Source: an uncultured Dorea sp. (lineage in GTDB: Bacteria; Bacillota; Clostridia; Lachnospirales; Lachnospiraceae). From it: 64,000 bases of DNA. Shown here piece after piece: positions 8,225 to 17,111 of the stretch. How positions within the stretch are numbered: the stretch's first letter is position 1; every line of letters begins with the position of its first letter. The notes under the pieces are model-generated. The model searched no databases and was not told the DNA's origin. It saw nothing but the letters and a program-made list of their open reading frames with translations. The stretch spans positions 46,598 to 110,597 of the forward strand of contig UQRE01000003.1 of assembly GCA_900543415.1 (NCBI GenBank). Reading direction: 5' to 3'. A program made the position numbers and the translations under genes.

Positions 8225-9343
8225 CTATAGTGCATACCTCTCGTTCTTTTCAACAACTACTTTCACACCATCTTCGCCAATGTATCTTGTGTTTGCTCTG
8301 ATGGTATTTCTACTCTCGACAATACAGTTTTCAATATAGGTATTGTCCCCGAGATACACATCATTTAAAATAATAGAATTTTTAATGACACAATTATTAC
8401 CGACAAATGTCTTTTTAAATAATATAGAATTTTCCACCGTACCATTGATAATACTTCCGCTTGCCACAAGGCTGTTCTTCACAACCGCACCCGGATTATA
8501 TTTCGCCGGCGGCAGATCACTTACCTTTGAATAGATTTCCGGCTCCTGCCGGAAGAAATAATTTCTGACTTCCGGTTTCAGGAAATCCATATTTGTCCGA
8601 TAATAAGCATCGACTGTTGATATGCTGCTCCAGTAATTTTTTATCTTATAACCATATATTTTCTTCAGATTTCTGTATCTGATAAGAATATCGGTTACAA
8701 AATCATGTCTGTCCTCTTCTGCACAATGTTCGATCATCTCGATCAACAGGCGTCTTCTGATTACATAGATTCCCGTTGAGATAATACTTCCATTTGCCAC
8801 CATAGGTTTTTCTTCAAATTCCTCAATGCGCATCGAGTCATTCATTTTTAATACACCAAAACGGCTTGCGTCTTCGCCCCGCTCCAATTCTCTGCAGACA
8901 ACAGTGATATCCGCCATCTTAGCGATATGATATTCAAGGACTTTATTATAGTCCATCTTGTAAACGGCATCTCCCGATGTGATGATCACATACGGCTCAT
9001 GGCAACGTTTCAAAAATTCCAGATTCTGGTGAATTGCATCTGCGGTTCCCCGATACCAGTATCCATTATCCGCAGTAATGGTCGGAGTAAATACATACAG
9101 ACCACCCTGTTTTCTTCCAAAATCCCACCACTTGGAAGAATTCAGATGTTCGTTTAACGAACGTGAGTTATACTGTGTCAATACGGCAACTTTCTGAATA
9201 TGTGAATTGGACATATTACTCAAAGCAAAGTCAATTGCCCGATAGCTGCCTGCGATCGGCATTGCCGCTGCCGCCCTCTTACGAGTCAGATCGCGCATTC
9301 TGTTGCTGTTTCCGCCTGCTAAAATAATTCCTACTGCTCTCAT
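8225..9343 (-). CDS. glgD: ADP-glucose pyrophosphorylase subunit GlgD
   Basis: The regulatory-type subunit of the Firmicute heteromeric glucose-1-phosphate adenylyltransferase. It keeps the nucleotidyltransferase fold (GIILAGGNSNRM, TRKRAAAAMPIAG) and a left-handed beta-helix C-terminus (hexapeptide pattern around NGTVENSILFKKTFVGNN), but it diverges from GlgC in the loops near the active site, as expected for GlgD. Its start overlaps the glgC stop by four bases (translational coupling). Confidence 0.93.
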   Translation of the reverse strand: MRAVGIILAGGNSNRMRDLTRKRAAAAMPIAGSYRAIDFALSNMSNSHIQKVAVLTQYNSRSLNEHLNSSKWWDFGRKQGGLYVFTPTITADNGYWYRGTADAIHQNLEFLKRCHEPYVIITSGDAVYKMDYNKVLEYHIAKMADITVVCRELERGEDASRFGVLKMNDSMRIEEFEEKPMVANGSIISTGIYVIRRRLLIEMIEHCAEEDRHDFVTDILIRYRNLKKIYGYKIKNYWSSISTVDAYYRTNMDFLKPEVRNYFFRQEPEIYSKVSDLPPAKYNPGAVVKNSLVASGSIINGTVENSILFKKTFVGNNCVIKNSIILNDVYLGDNTYIENCIVESRNTIRANTRYIGEDGVKVVVEKNERYAL

Positions 9344-10614
9344 GCTCGTCCACCTGCCTTTATCAATGTTTCTCCGCTTTCCAGAACTCCGTCAGGATAA
9401 TCTTCTCTGGATGTAACACCGCTAATGGCAGTATTTTTTCCAATCTGCACTGATTCCGGAATCACTGAATTCTCTCCGATCGTCACAAGACCAAAAGAGT
9501 AAATTGCCGGTTTCAGCCGGTTTGGCACATCACTTCCTATTCCAAGTACCGCGTGATCTCCAATCTTCGTATTCTCCGCTATGATTGCTTTATCGATCAC
9601 ACATCCCTGTCCAATCTGCGCATCCCTCATAATGATAGAATCTCTCACTACTGCACCTTCGCCGATCACGACGCCGGAGCTGATGATACAGTTGTGTACC
9701 TCTCCGTAGATCTCTGCGCCATTTCCGATAATACACCGATCGATCACCGCCTGAGACGCTACATACTGCGGCGGAAGAATAGAACTGTTCGTATAGATCT
9801 TCCAGAATTCTTCATAGAGATTAAACTCCGGAATAATATCAATAAGCTCCATGTTCGCTTCCCAATATGAACCAAGCGTTCCTACGTCTTTCCAATATCC
9901 GTTGTATTCATAGGCAAATAAACGCTGCCCATTTTCATGGCAGTACGGAATGATGTGCTTTCCGAAATCACACCCCGGTTCATTTCGAAGTGCAATAAGC
10001 GCATCCTTTAACACCTGCCAGCTGAATATGTAGATTCCCATCGATGCGAGGTTACTCTTTGGCTGTGGCGGCTTTTCCTGAAATTCTTCAATCCGCCCTT
10101 CGCCGTCTGTAACTACAACACCGAACCGGCTTGCTTCCTCGATAGGTACCGGCATTGCCGCAATCGTGATATCCGCATGATTGGCCTTGTGATAATCAAG
10201 CATTACCTCATAATCCATCTTGTAGACGTGGTCGCCCGATAAGATCAGCACATAATCCGGATGAAATGTCTCCATATAATCCAGATTCTGGTAAATGGCA
10301 TTGGCTGTCCCTGTATACCATTCGCTGTTGCCGCTCTTCTCATACGGCGGCAAGATTGTCACGCCTCCAAAGTTACGGTCCAGATCCCACGGAATTCCTA
10401 TTCCTATATGAGAATTCAGTCGAAGCGGCTGGTACTGCGTCAATACTCCCACCGTGTCAATACCCGAATTAATACAGTTGCTCAAAGGGAAATCGATAAT
10501 TCTGTACTTCCCTCCAAATGCAACTGCCGGCTTAGCAACTTTAGACGTTAGGACTCCAAGTCTGCTGCCCTGTCCACCCGCCAGAAGCATTGCAATCATT
10601 TCCTTCTTTCTCAT
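9340..10614 (-). CDS. glgC: Glucose-1-phosphate adenylyltransferase GlgC
   Basis: It makes ADP-glucose from ATP and glucose 1-phosphate, the committed step of glycogen synthesis. The N-terminus has the pyrophosphorylase loop LLAGGQGSRLG and AKPAVAFGGKYRIIDF; further motifs are SGDHVYKMDY, EEASRFGVV, FQEKP, and a beta-helix C-terminus. Its 424 residues are normal for the family. First gene of the glgC-glgD-spoVG unit; no other glycogen genes lie nearby. Confidence 0.95.
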   Translation of the reverse strand: MRKKEMIAMLLAGGQGSRLGVLTSKVAKPAVAFGGKYRIIDFPLSNCINSGIDTVGVLTQYQPLRLNSHIGIGIPWDLDRNFGGVTILPPYEKSGNSEWYTGTANAIYQNLDYMETFHPDYVLILSGDHVYKMDYEVMLDYHKANHADITIAAMPVPIEEASRFGVVVTDGEGRIEEFQEKPPQPKSNLASMGIYIFSWQVLKDALIALRNEPGCDFGKHIIPYCHENGQRLFAYEYNGYWKDVGTLGSYWEANMELIDIIPEFNLYEEFWKIYTNSSILPPQYVASQAVIDRCIIGNGAEIYGEVHNCIISSGVVIGEGAVVRDSIIMRDAQIGQGCVIDKAIIAENTKIGDHAVLGIGSDVPNRLKPAIYSFGLVTIGENSVIPESVQIGKNTAISGVTSREDYPDGVLESGETLIKAGGRA

Positions 10615-10647
10615 ATCTCCACCCCTTCCCAGTCGTTCAATAACTGT

Positions 10648-10656
10648 ATTATACCA
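10648..10656 (-). promoter_or_regulatory. Extended -10 promoter of glgC-glgD-spoVG
   Basis: On the minus strand TGG-TATAAT (TATAAT at 10653-10648) lies 34 bases before the glgC start. The -35 region (GTTCAC-like, about 18 bases upstream) is weak, which the TG extension would compensate. Confidence 0.65.
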
Positions 10657-10741
10657 TAGTTTCTATAGTACGTGAACAAATTTTACAAATTTTAAAAACT
10701 TTTTCTTTACTTTTTATGAAAATATACCAAAAAATTTAACC

Positions 10742-10770
10742 TTGGTTTTTTCTCAAGATATGTATATAAT
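10742..10770 (+). promoter_or_regulatory. Promoter of murC
   Basis: TTGGTT (10742-10747), a 17-base spacer and a perfect TATAAT (10765-10770) lie about 75 bases upstream of the murC ATG, giving a normal leader. Confidence 0.75.
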
Positions 10771-10845
10771 AATATGATAAGATACTATCATTTATGACAC
10801 ATATAATAATGGAATTGAACACATCAATAGAAAGGTGACTTACTT

Positions 10846-12222
10846 ATGTATAAAATTAATTTTACACAACCGGTACACGTTCACTTTATAGGAATCGGCG
10901 GTATCAGCATGAGCGGTCTTGCAGAGATTTTATTAAAAGAAGGCTTTACAGTCTCAGGTTCAGACAACAAGGAGTCTGCGCTCACCGATCAGCTGGAGAA
11001 AGCCGGCGCCAAAGTTTTTTATAAACAACAAGCTTCTAATATTATAGATGGAATTGATGTTGTCGTTTATACTGCTGCCATCCACGAGGACAATGAAGAA
11101 TACCGCGCCGCGCTGGACAGAGGACTTCCTATGTTAAGCCGCGCGGAATTATTAGGTCAGTTAATGACAAACTATCAGATTCCGATCGCTGTTTCCGGAA
11201 CTCACGGAAAAACCACAACTACATCAATGTTATCTCACATTTTATTAAGCGCTGATCTTGATCCTACCATTTCTGTGGGCGGAATCTTAAAGGCGATCGG
11301 CGGAAATATCCGCGTGGGAAATTCAGAAGTATTTCTGACAGAAGCATGTGAATACACGAATAGTTTTCTCCACTTTTTTCCTAAGATCAGTGTGATTCTC
11401 AACATTGATGAAGATCACCTCGACTTTTTCAAAGATCTCGATGATATCCGCAGATCTTTCCGCAAGTTTGCAGAGCTTCTTCCCGCAGACGGCACTCTGG
11501 TGATCAACGGTGAAATTCCTGATTACGAAGAATTGACAGAAGGACTATCCTGCCATGTTGTTACTTACGGTCCGGATACTTCCTTTGATTACAGCGCAGT
11601 GAACATCGCTCACGATGCATCCGGATGCGCTTCTTTCGATTTTGTAAAACACGGAGAATTTGTAGCCCGCATTTCCTTATCCGTCAACGGCGACCACAAC
11701 GTATCCAATGCGCTTTCCGCTCTCGCCGTTGCTGATGTTTTGAAGATTTCCGTTCAGGACGCCGGGGCAGGACTGAAAGATTTCCACGGCACAAACCGCC
11801 GTTTTGAATACAAGGGCGAATTTAACGGAGTGACTGTCATTGATGACTATGCCCACCATCCAACGGAGATCCACGCAAGCCTTGCTGCTGCAAAACACTA
11901 TCCACACCGTGAGATCTGGTGCATTTTCCAGCCTCACACCTATACGAGAACAAAGGCTTTATTCCCGGAATTTGTGGATGCATTAATGCAGACGGATCAT
12001 GTGATCTTAGCGGACATTTATGCCGCACGTGAGACAGACACCCTCGGTATCTCCTCGAGAGACCTCGCCGAGGCATTAAAAGAAAAAGGCGCTGACACTT
12101 ATTATTTCCCTTCTTTTGAAGATATTGAAAACTTCTGCAAAGAGAAGTGTCAAAAAGGGGACTTGTTGATAACTATGGGAGCTGGAGACGTTGTAAACAT
12201 TGGGGAAACGCTTCTAAAATAA
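10846..12222 (+). CDS. murC: UDP-N-acetylmuramate-L-alanine ligase
   Basis: A cytoplasmic ATP-dependent ligase that adds L-alanine to UDP-MurNAc, the first peptide step of peptidoglycan synthesis. It shows the N-terminal Rossmann segment HFIGIGGISMSGLAEILL, the P-loop VSGTHGKTTTTSM, the central NIDEDHLDFF motif, NGDHNVSNALSA and the C-terminal DDYAHHPTE. At 458 residues it is full length. AAAGGTG precedes the ATG. It is followed by DnaA-box-like sites and the dnaD gene. Confidence 0.97.
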   Translation: MYKINFTQPVHVHFIGIGGISMSGLAEILLKEGFTVSGSDNKESALTDQLEKAGAKVFYKQQASNIIDGIDVVVYTAAIHEDNEEYRAALDRGLPMLSRAELLGQLMTNYQIPIAVSGTHGKTTTTSMLSHILLSADLDPTISVGGILKAIGGNIRVGNSEVFLTEACEYTNSFLHFFPKISVILNIDEDHLDFFKDLDDIRRSFRKFAELLPADGTLVINGEIPDYEELTEGLSCHVVTYGPDTSFDYSAVNIAHDASGCASFDFVKHGEFVARISLSVNGDHNVSNALSALAVADVLKISVQDAGAGLKDFHGTNRRFEYKGEFNGVTVIDDYAHHPTEIHASLAAAKHYPHREIWCIFQPHTYTRTKALFPEFVDALMQTDHVILADIYAARETDTLGISSRDLAEALKEKGADTYYFPSFEDIENFCKEKCQKGDLLITMGAGDVVNIGETLLK

Positions 12223-12225
12223 AAG

Positions 12226-12257
12226 TTATCCACATTTTCCACAGGATTTTATCCACA
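12226..12257 (+). promoter_or_regulatory. Cluster of three DnaA-box-like nonamers upstream of dnaD
   Basis: TTATCCACA occurs exactly at 12226-12234 and 12249-12257, matching the consensus TTATNCACA. A one-mismatch copy (TTTTCCACA, 12235-12243) lies directly between them in the same orientation. The cluster sits about 50 bases before the dnaD -10 box. Confidence 0.7.
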
Positions 12258-12306
12258 AAAAACTTGATTTTTGGCTCAAAAATTTCTTTTTTGCCTGTCC
12301 AACTAA

Positions 12307-12315
12307 TGCTATAAT
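12307..12315 (+). promoter_or_regulatory. Extended -10 promoter of the dnaD-dnaC-prs unit
   Basis: TGC-TATAAT (TATAAT at 12310-12315) has no clear -35. The expected start near 12322 lies only about five bases before an ATG at 12327 but 39 bases before the preferred ATG at 12361. Confidence 0.65.
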
Positions 12316-12360
12316 GTCTCTACGAAATGAGAAATATTGGGGAAGGACCGGCAAAGGTTA

Positions 12361-13340
12361 TGAAGAAACTAACATTAACAAATTCAGCACAAAATAATAC
12401 AACCGTACTGGAAAATGAATTTATTGACCAGTATATGGTCAAAGCAAACGGAGAGTATGTGAAAGTATACCTTCTCCTTTTGCGCCATCAGAACGAATCT
12501 TCCACACCGCTTGGCATCTCTCAGATTGCCGATATTTTAGAGGTGACAGAGAAAGATGTCATTCGTGCGCTAAATTATTGGAATAAACAGGGGCTTTTGG
12601 AATACGAGTCTGCAGAGACTGCTCCGGCCGCTTCACCTAAGCCGGCTCCGGCTGTTGTTTCAGAGCTTTCTTCCAAGGTTCCTGACATCCGGCAGTTTAA
12701 GAGCCGCAAGGAATTTAAGGAACTGTTATTTGTAGCAGAACAATATCTTGGTAAGACGTTATCTGTCACCGATATTGACACGATCACTTATTTCTATGAA
12801 ACATTGAAAATGTCTGTGGAATTGATCGAATATCTGATTGAATACTGCGTTGAAAACGGTCACAAAAGCATGCATTATATTCAAAAGGTTGCTCTTTCAT
12901 GGCACAAGCAGGATATAAAGACTGTCGATCAGGCAAAAACAAGCTCATTGCTTTATAATAAAAACTGTTATTCGATTTTAAACGCATACGGAATCAAAGG
13001 TCGTGCTCCGGCGGCTTCCGAGATTGCATACATTCGTAAGTGGAACGAAGAATACGCTTTCAGTTTGGATATTATTCTGGAAGCATGTAACCGGACAATG
13101 AATGCAATTCATCAGCCAAGCTTCGACTATACGGATTCTATCTTAAAGAAATGGCACGCGCAAAATGTACGCCATCTCAAAGATATTGCCGCTCTCGACG
13201 CTTCTTTTACCCGCGAAAAAGAACTGAAGAAAAAACAGACTGTAAAGACGCCTGTTGTAAAAACCACAAATAAATTTAACAATTTTGAAAGTCGTTCCTA
13301 CGATATGAATGAATTGGAACGCAAATTAGTACAACAATAA
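12361..13340 (+). CDS. DnaD/DnaB-like replication initiation protein with two DnaB_2 domains
   Basis: A primosome component expected to help DnaA and the helicase loader open the origin or restart forks. The N-terminal winged helix (ANGEYVKVYLLLLRH, ISQIADILEVTEKDVIRALNYW) is followed by a Pro/Ala linker. Two DnaD C-terminal-type domains follow, near residues 105-180 and 190-270; the second contains AYGIKGRAPAASE and IRKWNEEYAF. I start it at 12361 (326 residues) because family proteins begin close to this point and the frame's earlier ATG at 12327 would lie at the extreme 5' end of the mRNA. The helicase-loader gene follows 29 bases later. Confidence 0.87.
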
Positions 13341-13369
13341 CACTTGTAAACAGAGGAGAACTGCTTTTC

Positions 13370-14383
13370 ATGGCACTTTCGAATGCTCAGTACGATGAAT
13401 TGATGCGTACATACGAACAACGACAATTAGATAATGAACATGCGCTTCGTAAACGTTACGAAACTGCCCGTTCTATGATTCCTGAACTCTCCGCTTTGGA
13501 TGATGCCATATCATCAAGCAGTATCAAACAGGCCCGTCTCTTACTGGACGGACACGAAGATGCACTCAGCGAGCTCAAAAAGGAAATCTCGCGTCTTTCT
13601 GCACAGAAGCAAGCTCTTCTTTGTTCTCACGGATTTCCGGAAAATTATCTGGAACTCCACTATCTCTGCCCGGACTGTAAAGACACGGGTTACATTGGTA
13701 CGAATAAATGCCACTGTTTCAAAAAAGCAATTGTGGATTTATTATATACACAGTCAAATTTGCAGGAAATTCTGGAAAAGGAAAACTTCTCTACGTTTTC
13801 TCTTGATTATTATTCCAGCAACCACAAAGATCCGCTTACCGGCCGATCTTCACTGGAAGCTATACAGACTGCCCTGCACATCTGCCATGAATTTGTAGAT
13901 ACATTCTCTGAAGATTTCCGCAACATACTATTATACGGCGATACCGGTGTAGGAAAGACATTTCTCTCTCACTGCATTGCCAAGGAAGTCATGGACAGTT
14001 CTTATTCTGTCATTTATTTCTCGGCTTCCCGGCTCTTTGATGTGCTCGCCAACAATGTGTTTGGAAAAAAGGATGAGGAAACAGACGATTCTCTGGATTA
14101 TATTTATAATTGTGATCTGCTCATTATTGATGACTTGGGAACTGAGCTTGCCAATACTTTTACTACATCACAGCTTTTTTCCTGTCTCAACGAGCGTATC
14201 CTTCGCCGGAAGTCGACCATTATCTCAACAAATCTGGCACTTGACGATATTAAAACTATTTATTCAGAACGTATCTTCTCACGGATCAGCAGCCACTATA
14301 CTATGCTCAGGCTCACCGGAGATGATATTCGCATCCAAAAAAAATTATTAAACTTGGGAGGTACAAATGATGTTACGCCGTAA
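13370..14383 (+). CDS. DnaC/DnaI-type helicase loader ATPase
   Basis: An AAA+ ATPase that loads the replicative helicase. The N-terminal half holds a zinc-finger-like cluster (CPDCKDTGYIGTNKCHC, C100-C116) like that of DnaI. The ATPase core has Walker A GDTGVGKT (190-197), Walker B LLIIDDLGTE and the sensor segment IISTNL. At 337 residues it is normal for Clostridia. AGGAG precedes the ATG. Its 3' end overlaps the prs start by 14-17 bases. Pairing with the dnaD-type gene repeats the B. subtilis dnaB-dnaI arrangement. Confidence 0.9.
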   Translation: MALSNAQYDELMRTYEQRQLDNEHALRKRYETARSMIPELSALDDAISSSSIKQARLLLDGHEDALSELKKEISRLSAQKQALLCSHGFPENYLELHYLCPDCKDTGYIGTNKCHCFKKAIVDLLYTQSNLQEILEKENFSTFSLDYYSSNHKDPLTGRSSLEAIQTALHICHEFVDTFSEDFRNILLYGDTGVGKTFLSHCIAKEVMDSSYSVIYFSASRLFDVLANNVFGKKDEETDDSLDYIYNCDLLIIDDLGTELANTFTTSQLFSCLNERILRRKSTIISTNLALDDIKTIYSERIFSRISSHYTMLRLTGDDIRIQKKLLNLGGTNDVTP

Positions 14384-15557
14384 TGAACGTATTTTGGACA
14401 ACATACCGGTTGGGTCTCTGGGAATCATTGCCTTAGATGGCTGCACCGAGATGGGAAACAAGGTCAACGACTACATCGTAAAATGGCGCCATGAAGACGG
14501 ACATGCACACAAGGATGATGTTGTTTTCCATGGCTATGAAAGAGACAACTATTTGATTGAGGCTAATACTCCTCGTTTTGGTTCAGGGGAAGCCAAAGGT
14601 ATTATCAAAGAATCTGTAAGAGGTATGGATCTCTACTTAATGGTTGATGTATGTAATTACAGCCTCACCTACTCCCTTTCCGGAAAAACAAATCACATGT
14701 CACCGGACGATCATTTTCAGAATCTGAAACGTATGATTGCCGCAATCGGTGGAAAAGGCCGACGCATTAATGTTATTATGCCTTTCCTGTATGAAAGCCG
14801 TCAGCACAAAAGAAGCAGCCGTGAATCTCTCGACTGCGCATTGGCTCTTCAGGAGCTTGTACGCATGGGTGTTGATAATATTATCACCTTTGACGCGCAC
14901 GACCCGCGTGTACAGAACGCAATCCCTCTGAGCGGATTTGAGACAGTTCGTCCGACTTATCAGTTTGTAAAAGGACTTCTTCGCACCTACAAAGATCTTC
15001 AGATCGACAGCGACCACATGATGGTAATCAGCCCGGATGAAGGTGCTACTGCCCGTGCTGTTTATCTCGCCAACGTTCTGAATCTTGATATGGGAATGTT
15101 CTATAAGAGACGTGATTATACACAGATTGTAAATGGACGCAACCCAATCGTTGCCCATGAATTTTTAGGCTCTTCCGTAGAAGGAAAAGACGTCATCATT
15201 TTAGACGATATGATCTCTTCCGGTGACAGTATTTTAGATGTTGCAAAGCAGTTAAAACAAAGAAAAGCAAAACGAATTTTTGCAGCTGCTACTTTCGGAC
15301 TGTTCACCAACGGTCTTGCTAAATTCGATCAGGCATACGAGGAAGGTATGATTGATGGTATTCTTACAACAAACTTGATCTATCAGACACCGGAATTACT
15401 GGAAAGACCTTATTATATTAACTGTGATATGAGTAAATATATTGCATTAATGATCGATACTTTGAACCACGATGGTTCTATCAGCAGTATCTTATCGCCA
15501 AATGAGCGTATCCAGAACATCGTAAGAAAATACAAAAACGGAGAGGAAGTCGTTTAG
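14367..15557 (+). CDS. prs: Ribose-phosphate pyrophosphokinase (PRPP synthetase), long form
   Basis: It makes PRPP from ribose 5-phosphate and ATP for nucleotide, His and Trp synthesis. The phosphoribosyltransferase motif is VIILDDMISSGDSILD; upstream it has NVIMPFLYESRQHKRSSRES and DAHDPRVQNAIP. At 396 residues it is longer than the usual 310-320, with an N-terminal extension typical of a Clostridia-specific branch. GGAGG lies five or eight bases before the twin ATGs at 14367 and 14370. Its TAG stop overlaps the stop of the convergent ATPase gene. Confidence 0.93.
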   Translation: MMLRRNERILDNIPVGSLGIIALDGCTEMGNKVNDYIVKWRHEDGHAHKDDVVFHGYERDNYLIEANTPRFGSGEAKGIIKESVRGMDLYLMVDVCNYSLTYSLSGKTNHMSPDDHFQNLKRMIAAIGGKGRRINVIMPFLYESRQHKRSSRESLDCALALQELVRMGVDNIITFDAHDPRVQNAIPLSGFETVRPTYQFVKGLLRTYKDLQIDSDHMMVISPDEGATARAVYLANVLNLDMGMFYKRRDYTQIVNGRNPIVAHEFLGSSVEGKDVIILDDMISSGDSILDVAKQLKQRKAKRIFAAATFGLFTNGLAKFDQAYEEGMIDGILTTNLIYQTPELLERPYYINCDMSKYIALMIDTLNHDGSISSILSPNERIQNIVRKYKNGEEVV

Positions 15558-17110
15558 ACTTCCTCTTTCTTATATGGAATATGTAATTTTCTCAAAATAG
15601 CCTCTTCTCTCTTCTGACAAGTAAAGATCAATACTTGCTTTTTATTCCTTGCCAGCCATTTTAATGTGTTTTCCAAACGTACATCATCATAATAGGCAAA
15701 GGTATCATCCAGAATAACCGGAAGCTCCTCTCTTCCTAATACATCTACCGCCGCCATACGGAGTGCAAAATAAATCTGCTCGATCGTTCCTCTGCTTAAT
15801 TGAGAAACCGGTATCTTTCTCCCTTCACTGATAAGACTCATCTTAAGCTGGTCTTCAACTACAAGTCTATTATATTTCCCACCGGTAATTTCTCGTATAA
15901 TAGAAGACACTTGATCATTTAATTCTTCTCCCATCTTACTTTCCAATTTCCGTGATAATTCTTCCAGCTTATTCGCGGCAAATTGTACAGAAGCACGTTC
16001 TTTTTCTATCCCTTTTACAGAATCATCCAATTCATCCAGCTCCGCAATCTGCTCCTGTAAATTAGAATACTCTATTTCACGATCCTTTAATTCTTCTTTT
16101 GTATGTGCAAGCTCCCATTTCAATTTTTCAATAGATGCTTTTTCTTCCTCCGGCGTAATCTCTTCCAACAACTTTTCCGGCTCCGTCTTTTCCCGTTTCT
16201 TTCCCACTTTCATTCGATTCCAGACATAAATTCCGCAACTTAGAAACAATATAATTGCCACCAGATAATTCCACGGTTGATGAAGCAAGAACATTGGTAA
16301 AATAATGATTAATGCAAATACCAATAATTCTAATGGGTGAATTCGCCATTTTTCCGGTCGAATCTCATCGATAACACCTTTATTTTCTGTTTCCCGCTCC
16401 GCCTTTTCTCTTTCCTGCTCTTGACGAACCGCAATCTCTTCCTCCAGACACCGCTGTTCCTCTCGCAGCTTATGTATGTCTCTCCATATATAGGAAGCCT
16501 CCTGCTCTTTATGCTCTCTCTGCCTCTGCTTCTTTTGAAGCGCTGCTTTTAACTGACGTTCCAGTTCTTTTCTTCGCTCCTTCAGCTGATTGAAGGCTCC
16601 CGTAAGATTCATATCTCCGCCTCCACCGGCATAATAATTTGTAGCAAAATCCCTTAACTCATCCGCCAGTGTGCGATCCGTCTCTATTTTTAATTGTCCG
16701 ATAGACACCGTATTCTCATAAGAAGCTGCATTCACTCCATCGAGCAGTATTTCAAGATCTCCATTTTCCACAGATAGTTCTTCACCATCATCCTCACAGA
16801 TTAACTGAACTTTTTTTGAAACTTTATCAAAATCTCTGCGAATACAAAAATGTTTCCCTCCACTTTCAAATCTTAAGATTCCCGAATAATAATTGGGATT
16901 TTCCCACGGTTCATACCGTGTAAAAGTATCATTCGACGATGCTCTGCCGCGCTTTCTTTCCATGCCAAACAGCATGCACTTAATAAAAGTATGAATCGTT
17001 GATTTCCCCGACTCATTTTCTCCATAAAACAGCTGAATCCCATCTGAGAGACGAATCTTTTTTTCTGTGAATTTTCCGAAATTTTTAATTACTAACTCTG
17101 CAATCTGCAT
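15554..17110 (-). CDS. Rad50/SbcC-like (YhaN-type) ATPase with a mid-protein transmembrane hairpin
   Basis: An SMC-like ATPase, likely partner of the exonuclease-type protein before it. Walker A is GENESGKST (30-38), the ABC signature is QLSRGTIEQ (437-445) and Walker B is PVILDDTFAYYDD (464-476). Coiled coils (about 170-245 and 325-390) flank two hydrophobic helices at about 260-276 and 281-297, where a cytosolic SbcC would have its zinc hook. At 518 residues it is about half the length of B. subtilis YhaN. It starts one base after the stop of the metallophosphoesterase and is probably the last gene of the operon; its stop overlaps that of prs. Confidence 0.82.
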   Translation of the reverse strand: MQIAELVIKNFGKFTEKKIRLSDGIQLFYGENESGKSTIHTFIKCMLFGMERKRGRASSNDTFTRYEPWENPNYYSGILRFESGGKHFCIRRDFDKVSKKVQLICEDDGEELSVENGDLEILLDGVNAASYENTVSIGQLKIETDRTLADELRDFATNYYAGGGGDMNLTGAFNQLKERRKELERQLKAALQKKQRQREHKEQEASYIWRDIHKLREEQRCLEEEIAVRQEQEREKAERETENKGVIDEIRPEKWRIHPLELLVFALIIILPMFLLHQPWNYLVAIILFLSCGIYVWNRMKVGKKREKTEPEKLLEEITPEEEKASIEKLKWELAHTKEELKDREIEYSNLQEQIAELDELDDSVKGIEKERASVQFAANKLEELSRKLESKMGEELNDQVSSIIREITGGKYNRLVVEDQLKMSLISEGRKIPVSQLSRGTIEQIYFALRMAAVDVLGREELPVILDDTFAYYDDVRLENTLKWLARNKKQVLIFTCQKREEAILRKLHIPYKKEEV

Positions 17111-17111
17111 A

